Shown one piece after another: positions 12,860 to 25,000 of a DNA stretch of 64,000 nucleotides. The DNA is taken from contig JACSVZ010000039.1 in the NCBI GenBank assembly GCA_014706295.1, forward strand, positions 1,240,001 through 1,304,000, given 5' to 3'. How positions within the stretch are numbered: position 1 is the first letter of the stretch; each line of letters starts with the position of its first letter. The position numbers and the translations under genes were made by a program. Origin of the DNA: Lycocorax pyrrhopterus obiensis (Eukaryota > Chordata > Aves > Passeriformes > Paradisaeidae). Under the pieces are notes generated by a model. The model saw only the letters and a program-made list of their open reading frames with translations, had not been told where the DNA came from and made no database searches.

Positions 12860-15800
12860 TATGAAAGCTTAAAATCTTCTGTGGCCTGATCACGGTATAT
12901 TTAAATCCAAAAACTGGATTTTGCAAAACGTTCAGCGTTGCCAAGCCAACTAAAGTGAAATTGCAAGTCATGGCCTCAGGTACATTTGACTTTCAGCCTG
13001 TAAGGTTTTACGTTTTAAAAAGCTTTCCCGTGTAGCCGAAATACGAAAAAACATGCATCCTTTAAAAACTGTAAGATAGTTTATGACAGTCTACAACTAG
13101 GGAAAACCAGATACTCCTTTCTTCATCCGGTTCTTCAATCTGGGATTCTATTGACTCCCCCTTCCCCCCACTTCCCTGCAGAATTGGGGAATTTTAATAT
13201 CTAAGGTGCCTAGTTCCTAACATTACTAATCCCTGAAAAGTGAGCTTCCAAAAATGCTTGACCTGAAGAGTTTGTAGACTGAAGTCGTAAATTAGGTAAT
13301 TTAAAGCGCCTAGTGCGTGTGAAGATTAAAGGCTAGAAACAGGAAAATTGTTGTTTTCCTTTAATTCTTCTAAATTTGTTATTTTTGTTCCCAAATGTGC
13401 TGTGTTGATACCAACCATATTCATTAGCCCAGTGTGTTCAAAATACTTTTTAGAGTGCTCAGTTTTTACTCAATCGAGAGGCAAAAAGCGGTCCGGAAGA
13501 CGACAGGAGGTGTCAGACCGCTCCCCAAGTGCTACGTCACACCACCAGAGCTAGCAAGCAATTAGAAAGAATCCCAAAAGCTCCAACAGTGCTGGCAAAC
13601 CTACGAATCTCAGTCTTCAAAATCTCCTTAGGAAAAAAAAAAGGCTTCCTGAAAGAGAGATCACAAAATATCCTTGTTTCATTAGTAATGACATTAACAA
13701 GAAACAATTAGGAGAAGTCGCTCCCAGCTAATTACAGAGAAACCAGAAAATCATATGTTCAATAGAAACCTAATAGTTAAAAAAAAAAAAAAGGAAATTT
13801 AGAATCTAGTGTTCAAAAATACCCTATTGTATCTCAGAAGGACATTGTCCAGTTCGAGGGTTTACTGCCAAGGTTACAGCAGTACTCCACAAAAACAAAT
13901 TCTTATTGACAGTTGAGACGAGACTGATCCAGGTCTACACAATTCTATGCAATTTTTTAGAAACTAAGGATTAGGAGTTATGATTATGAATTATTTGAAT
14001 AAATGTTTGATGCACAGTAGTGGACTTATTGATCAAGGTATCAAATACAGCTTCAGAGTTTTAGTGAACTGAGGTGCAGTATGGATTAAAATACCCTTTT
14101 AAAGTAGAAAGGATAAGGGAATACACTATCAGTGTTAATCTAGATGCATGCTTGATTTTAGACTTTTTGACTGATAATTTAACATACACATTTTTATGGA
14201 AAAGAGCTGCCCAAAATCACATCTCATTGCACTGTTATTTTTTCCTTTATTTTGAAGCTCTTTAAGGATGCGAGAGGATAGAATGTAGTCAAAACTCTTA
14301 CTAATTAAACTTTTATTAGTCGTCTATTCCCAGCCTTAGAGTGGTTTGTTTTTTCATTTGAGAAGTATTTGTGAGGGAATGCAATACTGAGAGCACTCAA
14401 ATCTTATAAAATCTTTTCAGATCCTCTTAACTTTGCTTGGAACCAGAGGATTTTCTTCATGTGTAAAAAGTAACAGAATGAACAACGAGAAAGAGAAAAT
14501 TAGTATTCTCCTTCCTGCTGAGGGAAATCATAGAGAATTTACTGAGTTTTCTTTCTCTTCTGAAGGAAAAATTTAATTACATTCACAGAATAAGAGCCCA
14601 GGGATGACATGCATCAGGTCATTGCTTCCTGGCCTTTAGCATCCCCTAGAAGCTGACCAGTCCCACTGTGGGTAGTTGACAATCACAGGCCACAGTGTAA
14701 GATCCAGAATTTACAAACACTTGCTTGTGCGCAGCTCTGTCGGCACAGCTCTGTGTAGGGTGGAAAGCTGATTACTTCATTAGGCAATGATGAAGAATTT
14801 TTGTCTCCCCTTAGAAATCTATTTTTTCCTTCCCACAATGAAAAAGTTATTATTAATGAATGTGGCTTAGATGATTCAGTATTGAAAATACAGAAACTGA
14901 AAAGTATTTATTTTTTCTTTGTATTTCTGATTCTTTCCAGTTACTTCTTGTTTCCTCTGTGTTTTTGTAAGGTTAGCCAACAAAATGGGGGTAGCTATTC
15001 CTTAGAAACACTAGTTCCTTACTTAAGGAATAAAATGGAATTGGGATTGCAGTTTTGCAGCTTCTGTTGTGGTAGTGTACATTTCTTAGTTTTCTTTACT
15101 GGTATATAAACTGTATATAGTCATTTAAGAGAATTTATAGGCACCTTGAATATTTTTTTGTTATTTACAACCCATGAACCTGCTCTATAGACTATAAATA
15201 ACTTATATTTAACAGTCCCATCTTTCAGGAAGTAAGGGTGAAGTTAATTTTCACTGTTTTCCATTGTTGTTGTTAGAAATGTTCCTTGAACATACTAATG
15301 AAACACAGTCTGTGTTCTCAGTTTTAAAAAAGTAACTGTTTTGTTGCTGTAGTCATGACCTGCTGCCTAGTTTTTTCCTCTGCAAAATCAGATTTATTTC
15401 TTGCCCTGCAATATCTTGTTATTAAAGTTATTGCTTTAATTTTAGGGGTTTTCTACCTCATATTGTTCCAGGGTAGCTGACGTACTGTAGGTAGCTCTTC
15501 AGGATGTTCCCAAAGGGAGAGTTCCATTCATCTGTGTGCTAGGGCTTGCAATGATACATCAGGATGTGGAAAAGGTTTTTTGTTTAATTGTGGTATCAAA
15601 GAGAGATTGTCAAGTAGGTAGTAAATAACTAAGAACTGCTTAAGATCAGTGGGACTTTGTCATAATTGTTTTCTTAATTCCTTCCTTGAAGGAGACCTGT
15701 TTTTTGAACCTGATCAACTTATCTCAAAACTCAGCGTTGTCCTTTTGGAAAGTAACCATAATAAACAAATACTTACTAGGTTTTCGCTACTGTTATAAAC

Positions 15801-18110
15801 ATTTTGAAATTTAAAATGGCCGTTATTCATTGCTGTGGCTGTTGTTTAAGTATCTTTTGCATTTGGTCATTACTGCATTAGAACTATTCAAAGAGAAACA
15901 GTTTTGCTTTAAATCTGCAAGTTCTCATACTGGACAGTGAGATAAAGCAACTGTGTTGGGCTAAAAAACATAACGACTAATTAAACATCAAAGTGAGATT
16001 TATAGGTATAAAAGTGTGATTGAGGGATATGTCAACATTGTTATCCATAACATAGCATTAAATATTACTTTTGGAAATAAAAATTTCTTTTTACAGGGTT
16101 GGGCTACATTTTGGGAGGTCATTTTTTATAGAGAAAAAAAACGTAGAGAATTTGTTGTACGGTCCAGAACCCTTACATCATTTGCCTCTCCTAAATAGAA
16201 GAATAATTATGATAATGAGGAAAAACAAAATGTTATAAAAGAGAATGATTTCGAATATATGCATGAAATGATGCTATAGAAGAAATAGCCAGTTATAAAT
16301 CAAATATAAAATATTCTATCGGAAAAATAGGGGATAATCTTATATATTTTAATTTTTCCCTAGTGATGTACATAGGGTAAATGTACGTTAAATCTTCGAG
16401 GCAAAGATTGATCTTTAACAAAATCAAAAAGTTGATAGTTTTCTAAGTGTTAAAAGGGGAGCATATAAAAGGCTCAAGAAAAATACATTGGATTTAAGAT
16501 ATATAGAATATACTTTCCAGTGTGTATTCAAAATGTCTAACTCACTTTATCGTATTTTCTATAAGCTTCCTGTAGCAACACTGTTGTTAATCTGAAATAA
16601 ACTTTTATTTCTCTCTAGTATTTTTATGGTGATGATCTAAGGGAAATATGTTTTTGCCTACAGACTGATGAAATACATTTATTGATTGTGTTCCAACTTT
16701 CAGATTAGGCAACAGCATAAATTTTTTCTTTGTCTTTCAGTGTAACTCTTTCATTATTTTACTGATAAGAGCAGAAGTTCTAACTGATTTAAAGAAGGAA
16801 AAACAGAAAATGTTTCATTTGTTTTCATAAATAGTATGGCATAACTACAATAGTCTTTCATCCTCTAACAAAAAACATATAAAAAATGTATCTACAGCAC
16901 GAAATGCTAATATCAAAGACTATATAATGAGGAAAATAAAATAATAGACATTTTTACTACAATAAAAATTAAGCATAAATAATAAAAGCACAGCAAGACT
17001 CAGACTGTTACTTAAGGCATGTCAGGCATCCAAAAACATCCTGCATACAAAACATAGTATGCATTTATGTACAGGGTCAGATCCTGTCTCTAATCTCTTG
17101 CTTTTCAAATCAATGGGAAATATGTCTTATGTCAACTTCCAAAGTATATTTAAACACATTTGATAGATACTTAAACTTCTGTTGTATGAAGTTATACAGA
17201 AGTCATTCTCACAATTACAGATGGAGAGAAATACAGGTTAATTGCCAGCTAAAAGAACTTGCAGGTGGCCTTTCTTTAAAATGGTCTCTTTCCCATTAGA
17301 AAGGGAAACTGTTTTGTAGCTGAAATCTTTGGTGAATGTTTGTCAATAACCATTAGCTTTAAGAACTTTGTGTTACTAGAGAAGGCTTATTTAAACAAGT
17401 GCATTTTAATAAACAGAAAATATATAATTGATACTGTTTCAGCAGCCTCACACCTCTTGGAGGAGGATCACCTTTTCCCTTCCTGTCTGTTCCATTAGAT
17501 GGTTATTTGTCTAGAGCTTTAAGAATATTTGTGCTTCAAAGCAATTAAGGCAATCTTTTAGCAAAAGTTGTTACATGTTTCAAATAGGAAATTTTTGTAT
17601 ATATTGGAATCACGTTTCTAAAAACAAACTACACCAAGGGCTCATAAAATGGCAAGTATTAACCTGTACACAAGCAAAGAAAAAGGTCAAATTTCCGTAC
17701 CTATGAATATGACCCGTGGGTTTGTAGCAATCATAATGAAAGCAGAGGTAAAAAAATCACAGCATCCTCCCTGTTCTCAATTTGCATGACTTAACTCCCC
17801 TACTGCTCATGCTGCTGGCAAAGATACCAAGTTTGTTCCTTGTAAATTCCCCTTCTAATCAGAAGAACTTCTGAAACCTTTTTCTTGCGGTACATAGGAG
17901 ATCAGAGATCTGGACTATGAAGGTGGATGTGTTCCTGTCAGTGCACTGTACTGGTTAAGTACTGCAGTGTGCTCTGTCTCATCTGGGAAGCGGAGCCAGT
18001 TAAAGCATACGTAGCAATAACCTATGGATGCTGAAACACTCCAGCAGAGAATTTCTTCAGCTCTCTGCAGCATTTTTGTGAGAGTTCTTTCTTTCCCATG
18101 CAAGCAAGAC
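12860..18110. other. Gene-poor region right of the CpG island
   Basis: AT-rich unique sequence with short A runs (for example at 13780). I found no repeat family or phase-supported exon here, although I did not test every possible plus-strand exon. Confidence 0.5.
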
Positions 18111-18117
18111 AAAACAA

Positions 18118-18385
18118 TGTTACCGTTTTGTAAACTTCTTGCAGGTGCGGATTGTTTTGGTAGAATTGTTGTGGTTCTAACTGGAAAAACACTCAGAACT
18201 GTGTGTCTTAGAACTTGACCAATCCCCTTAGGGGGTGGATGGCAAAAACCAATTACCTTATGCCACTTAATACACTTTGCGAACTAACATATAAAAGTCT
18301 TCTGAGAATTCATTAAATCATCATCCATTGATCCCTGAGCCTGGACTTCGTGTCGTTTCTCTACTCGTCCATGGGGAAAACAGCA
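18118..18385 (+). mobile_element. Possible solo LTR
   Basis: Within about 270 bases the plus strand shows a compact retroviral-LTR layout: two CCAAT boxes (near 18219 and 18249), a TATAAAAG box at 18290-18297 and an ATTAAA signal at 18312-18317. An R/U5-like GC-mixed block ending near CCATGGGGAAAACA follows. The left edge could be the TGTTACCG at 18118. No clear target duplication, primer-binding site, gag or pol follows, so if real it is a solo LTR. The boundaries are guesses. Confidence 0.4.
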
Positions 18386-18699
18386 ACAATAACCATACTG
18401 CAAATAGTAGAATCCACGTAATACAGGATTTAAAAGAGGTAAAGGGATAATTTCATTTGTCCTTCTGCCTAGAGTTACGACTTAAAATGTCACTAGTATA
18501 TGCCTTTAAAAGTCTCCGTTTAAGACTGATCTTCAGTCTCCACAGATAGTATGCTAGAATGGGGGGAGTGGGGGAGGGGTGGAGGTGTGTCCATATTAAC
18601 CTAAGCAATCTTTTCTAGAAATAGGTTTCTTCTTCTTCAGTTAGAATTCACTGTGCACTTTTTAGTAACCTCTCTATACTGTGAGATTGCTGTTGTGTA

Positions 18700-19095
18700 T
18701 CTCAGCCTTTTCTCTTCTACAGGTCCTTCAGTCTTCTTTCATTTGTTATTTTCAATCTCCCTGGAGTCTCTTCAACTTGTCTGTATTTAAAGGTGGGGCA
18801 TTCAAAACAGAATTCAGTACTAATGTAGCTCTGTCCAAAATTGAATAAAGTGGAATGACTGTCTTCTATTTCTGACATACTGCGATTCCTTCAATATATT
18901 TTAAAATATTTTTCAGCAAAACCACAGATCACGGTCAATCTGTAATCCAGTATAAATCCTCATTCTTTTCTGTAATGTTGTTCCCTAGCAGCTGTATCTC
19001 AATTCGCATTACTTCATTTGATTTCTCCATTTAAAGTGTCTGATTTTCTATGTTTCTTTGCTACATATCATCTTGCTGGTTTAGGTAATTTCTTT
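18700..19095. mobile_element. Ancient CR1/L3-like relic
   Basis: The order of blocks matches an amniote-wide CR1/L3-like element that I know from vertebrate repeat libraries: TGGAGTCTCTTCAACTTGTC, AAGTGGAATGACTGTCTTC, CAATCTGTAATCCAGTAT, CCCTAGCAGCTGTATCTC, CATTTGATTTCTCC and ATCATCTTGCTGGTTTAG. It is much more diverged than the young CR1 tails. I cannot fix its strand or subfamily by eye. Confidence 0.55.
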
Positions 19096-22000
19096 TAATT
19101 CTAATCCTCTCCTTAACCCCTTGTTAAGTGTTTGCAGCACTTCTGGTCTGGCAGTGAAAATAGTGGTAGAATTACAGCTGGGGTAAACCTGTGTAGGATA
19201 AGCCTGTGTAGGCTAAAGTGCCTCTCTCAGACTGTCTGGGAAGCACACTGAGAGTGCATTTTTCCAGCCTATTTCCTGGTTCAGTTTTAAGAAATCATAC
19301 ACAACAGTGGTTAATATCTTACTGGAGTCAGTATCACCTGCTTTCTCTCCCTATTGAGCCTGCATGCCAGCTATTCCAATGAAGAGCTGTAGCATGACAT
19401 CAGAGCTTTTCAGTGATCCTCAGGAGACTGGAATACAAGTCCCAGAGATCTGTAAGAAGACATTCATATCTGTGTAGAAGTCCATAGTGCTTTGATCTTC
19501 TCAGTCTTTTTCCTTAAGACGAGAATGGCCTTCTGAGACATTATTTCCCTCTGTTAGAAGGATGTGGATGTCCATGCTATTTTTGAAGATGTCATTTACA
19601 TTCTTTAATGGAGTTATATCCTAACAGCACCAGTCCACATGAAATACTGTTATACATGCATTAATTGTCAAATGCCAGAAGGTGTGCTTGGAAGGCTCAG
19701 ACAAGATGAAGTTTTCTCCAGAATTATACAGATATCTCAGTTAGCCCCTGTATAAACCATGTGAAGTAAGATGTAAGAAATATTCGCGGCATAGAGTGTG
19801 GCCCTGATGGAGACTGTAGAGAGCCTTGATTAATGTAAGCAATATGAGGCCTGAGACAGAGGAGGTTAAAGAAGTTAGAGTTACCTTGTGTGCCCAAAGT
19901 TATACTGTATAAGGACATCTTAATGGGAGGGGATGTTCTAATTCACAGTGACTTGTGAGATCTGTGGCATTTGTTAACAAGCTGTACCAATTTGTAAAGT
20001 GGCCTATCACAAGCATTTGTTTTAACTTTAAAGATTCTCCGAGTCTTTATGCTCTTTGATATATGATGATGTCAGTCATTATGTGTCTGTCTTTGATTCA
20101 TTCCAGGCGTGTATAATCCTTATCATTAGCTGCATGTATGAAAACAAGATGAATCTGGTTGCCATTGGTGTATTATTCCTAATGGGTACCATTAGGTCAT
20201 GTTCTTCTTCAAGGAGATGTAGCTGTTAAAAGTTAGACGCCAAGAAGCTAAGAGACAGTTGGGGTCAGGGAATGGCTGTTACCACTGTGAGTCCTGTCAC
20301 AAATTGTTGGAGCCCCCTATAATAACACAGTCATTCACATTAAAATATCAGTGGTATTGCTGTTGGTTTCATCAAAAGCTAAGGGGATTTTAACTACTAC
20401 GAACCTCACTGTGACTGGCCTGCAGACTTTTACAGGAGTGATTTAGGCTGTGTTTGGTGTTATTGTCCTTTTTATGCTAAAAATGCTTGAGAGTTGCTTC
20501 AGTAGTTATTTGTCTTTTCTAGGAGCCTGAGGTCCACATCAGCTTGCAAACATATTGTGAACATATGTAAGCATATTCCTCAGACCGTTTAGTGCTCAGA
20601 AGAAAGATAATGTTCCTTTTAATGTTATGGAGACATTAAACTCTATTTCTTTTTGAGAAAACCCTGTAACTTGTGATTAAATTTGCTTACTTTAATATGT
20701 GGAACTCTGTAAATTTGTATGTAAATTACCTTGATCACAAGTACTGTTTTCTTTATTTTCAAACAAAATAAAGATAGAAAAAACTAAACAATTTCCATCA
20801 GTTTGAAGATATACGTACTTTGACCTAGGGTCTATGGTTGCTAAAACAATGTGAAACTTTTAACAGACTGTTTAAATTATGGTTACCATATGAGGACATT
20901 TAAAATGGAGCTGACCTATTACTAATGTCTGTCCTGTTTGCTGCCTGGTAATATAGAAGTTAAATGTATTGGTTTTCAGCATAGAAAAGTTTTAAAGTGC
21001 TGTATCAGTTTTCATCATAAAAATTCCAGACTCTGTACCACCCATAAAAATGAATAAAGATCGTAATCATTCTAGGGAAAATTCAGCAAGTTAAATATAA
21101 TCTTTTTAAGAATAGATAATATAGATAATATAATTTAAAGAAAAGAAAATTAAATCTTATTCATTGCCCACAACTAGTTTTACAGGAGGAAAATCATCAT
21201 TGAAATCATCATCATCATGACACTTGTAATGTCCTATGAAGAAGTTCAGCGTTGTAGAATGAAATTTTATTGCATGAAATTTTATTGTTTTCATACAGCA
21301 GAACATTTTAAGATGCCTTAGAACAATATATATGCTATCCTCATTTGTAGGATTGATTAACAACATTTTCATAATTTGGGGGCATTTTGAGTTATATTAC
21401 TGTCCTAATTAGCTTATTTTACAGCAACCTGTCAGCTAGCATTTTCTCCTCCCCAACAGACAGACTCAGCCTTGTTTTCAGAATCTCTTTATCCACATTT
21501 CTCCCTGTGGCTCCTGCACTAAATACAATCCTTCAACTTCTGTCATTGCTCCTTCTTCCCTTCCCTCAGTCTCCCCTAAAATCCTTTCCTCTGGCTCTTT
21601 CCTTTCATTCAGTTTCTGTTTTCGGCTTCTTTCCACCTAATCTCTCCATACCAAAATCCCTCCTATGCTTCCAACAGAGACTTCTCCAGCCCGTTTCTCC
21701 CACAACTGCCACCTCATTCCTGCCTTTTGTTGTGGTTCCCTCCCACTGCTGCTTCTGCTATATTAGTTTATTAGGATCCATGATCCATATTCAATGATGG
21801 AGGATAGTGTTATCTGAAATTTATCTAGACAAGTAGAAAGAAGATCTTGCCCTTATTTCTTGAGAATATTTTCCTCAATGCCATGACTCAGTTTGGTAAT
21901 AAAACACATTCTTCTCTTATGTATTACCTAACACACGTAATTCTGTTTTTAAAAATGTTGCATATGTACATGTAAGACTGAAACAGCATGCAAAACAGAT

Positions 22001-25000
22001 TTCATACTCAGCGCAAAGAAGCTCAACCAAAACATAATTAATGCAACACAATGTTTGAGATTTTAAGCCAACAAAAGCCAGACCATTTAGAGCTAAGGTT
22101 CCCATAGCAACCTTATTCTGTCTCCTCCTGTGTCTGTGTGATAGGGTCTTTTTTTTACATGACCACATATTGCTAGAGAATGGTCTGTATTATTCCATAA
22201 ATAGAACATCAGTTTTATAGGTGAGTTAACTGCACAAGGTTTTATCAAATTCTATGTCTTCAAAGGAAGTTATATCATTGTGGCTTGTAGAGCTACTGTA
22301 CATATTCAAATACTAGAAAAAAAATTTATGTAATTTGCAATGTTATTACAACATCATTAACATAAGCCCTGCCTGCATGTGAATTTTTGGCATGTTTTTA
22401 GTTTCCCAGTTATCTATTTACCTGTGTATAATGGCTAAATAATTATGGGAAGAAAATTGTTGATATTTCTGAAAAAATAGTAAAAGGAGACTCCTCAATT
22501 ATAAGTGATTATATTTCAGAGTAGGCAGCTACATAGAACTGTGAGGGAATTCAAAAGGGCAGACTTTAGGGTCTGAAATCATTGCATTTAACTGTAAGCA
22601 CTTAAAAAAAGGGGCCAAAGTTATATATACACCTTGCAATTTCTCTACAATTTAGGGAGGTGGAAGAGCGTCTCCAAACGATGATTCAGCCCTCCTGAGA
22701 TGTGATGTGCCCTCTGCCTGTCTTACTCTACTGACTATACAGTAGGCCCGGAGAAACCAGTCAAGATTCCTTCCTTGCCTAATTTGTTGCTTCAAGTAGG
22801 ACAAATCCAAGCTGTGCTGTCCAACAAAAAGGAGTGAGATTTTCAGATAATTCTGAGTACTTAATGTGTCTTTATGGGTTAGATCCAGGAGTGTCCCCTG
22901 ACTACACTGATACCAATGTCTAAATCAATGATTTCACATTCACTTGACAATACAGATTATGTTCTGGATTAGATAACACAATATAGACCAGCTCTTTTGA
23001 GCAGATACAAAACAGTACTATGATTATTCAGGGTTTGCATTGACTGCAGAAAGACAAATTATACCTTATTTGACCTACTGTTGAAGTGATGCAGATAATA
23101 ATACCTGATTTATATATAAAGACTGTTGGAAGAACTTAACTTCATTTATGTATGTATTTGAACCAGCAGAAACAGTTAACATTGATTCAACTCTTTACAT
23201 TCTTCAGCTGTGACATTTTTGATGCAGGACTGTCTCAGAGAACACAGAAATATATTTTTACAGGCATTGGATAAGGTTCCTCAGCACCCAACTCATGACT
23301 TTTGATTTCTACTCCGGATGCTGGGTCAGGTGCTGCCGCTCAAAGGTAATCAAACTGTAAGTTTTTGTTGGATCTGGATCAAGGTGAAAAGTTGGGATCC
23401 CTGGTAATTTTTCTGCACCCTTGAAATGTGTGTTTGGAATTGGAAGTGTTCTATGTGGCACTGATATAAAACTGGCAAACCAGATGTCAATCTGTTAATT
23501 TGGAGAGGATTTTAAAACAAGGATAATACAAAGAAGAAAAACAAGGAATAGCATTGAGAAAAATACTACCAACACAAAAGAGAGAAATGTCATCCATTTC
23601 CTCAGCTGGGCTGCAAAATACATCTTTCCATATTCAGTTTCTTAGTATAAAAGACCTACAAAGAAGACCTGGTTAATGTTCTGACGGTTGTTAGAAGCTA
23701 AGCAGGTGGATACTGCTGGCATTTAACCACTGTTAGCTCTGAAGAAATCTGACACTCAACAATTAGATGAATGGCAAATCCCTGAAGTGTCTGCTTTCCT
23801 GTAATAATATATAGACAACAATGAGACAATGTGTCCAAATAAAGGTGGGTAGCAGTCTGAAATATTCAGCAGTTCCCCACAGATGTAGTAATGAGGAACT
23901 ATTCAAATAATATCCTCTTTCTCACAGGAATGTTACAAAGCAGTAATCCTACTGTGCTCTGCTGAAATAACTTTGTTGGAACTAGTACATTTAACTGTAA
24001 AATCTTTATTGAAGATAGTAGTGAGAGAAAGTTAAGATTTTTTTCACCCAGACAAAAAAGCAAATTCATGAGATCCTAGGGATCTCAATGCCCAGAATGA
24101 GAAGCTTTCATCTAGACATAGTTTGTTAAGGCAAAGTGAGGAAATAGCTCAGATGAAAACACAACAAGTAGAAACATAATGGGGAAAAAAGCTTGAGAAT
24201 TTAAGGTGTACAAGTGTGTGACTGCTGTTAGAAGTCAAGACATACATGTTGGAGAGCAGGATGAAATGGTATCTGATGCTATGAACAGGGTAAGTTATCT
24301 AAATCCTCATATACTCCGGGAAGCACAGTCTTGCAAATTCTCTTAGGCAAATGCAGAAGCAACAGGCATATTTGACCTCCTAACCGGTTTGTCCTCCTGG
24401 TTGAAACAGTTCAAAACATTCAATATAGTGATAACCTGCATGACAAAGTCCACAGCCAACAGCATATTATTTCCTCTTCCAAGACAGGAATAACTACAGC
24501 TCCTCACTGGGAAGGAGCACCCCACCATCAGCCTCTGCTGCCGTGTGAGGAACGCCAGGCTCATGAGCTGGCTGTATCCAGGGACAAGAACCTCAGTAGG
24601 TTCACAGTAGGACAACTGAGGATCCACAGGCAAAAGTGTTGTTTTCTTATGGGGTTTTAGGTTGGTTATATTTTTTAATTTCTTCACACAGTTACTTACA
24701 GGCTCATAGCAACTGCCTGGAGAAAGTGAATTTTGAAACAGGACAAGGAAACTTCTTACAAAAATCACTTGTTTGGAGATCCTTGTGGTGGGATTTTCTG
24801 GAGCAGCTCCAGGTCACGTCCACTCCTGGCAGCTGCCCAACATCACCTCAACTGCTGCCTCGGTGCCCGCCAGCTCGAGGGGCACAAGAGCCCTGAGTGG
24901 GGCTTGGCACTGCCTTCCTTCCCTCCTGTAAATGCTGGAAAGTGGGGCCACCCCTCAAAGAAGGGTTCTGGCATTGCTCTACTCTGGCTGCTCCTTGTTC

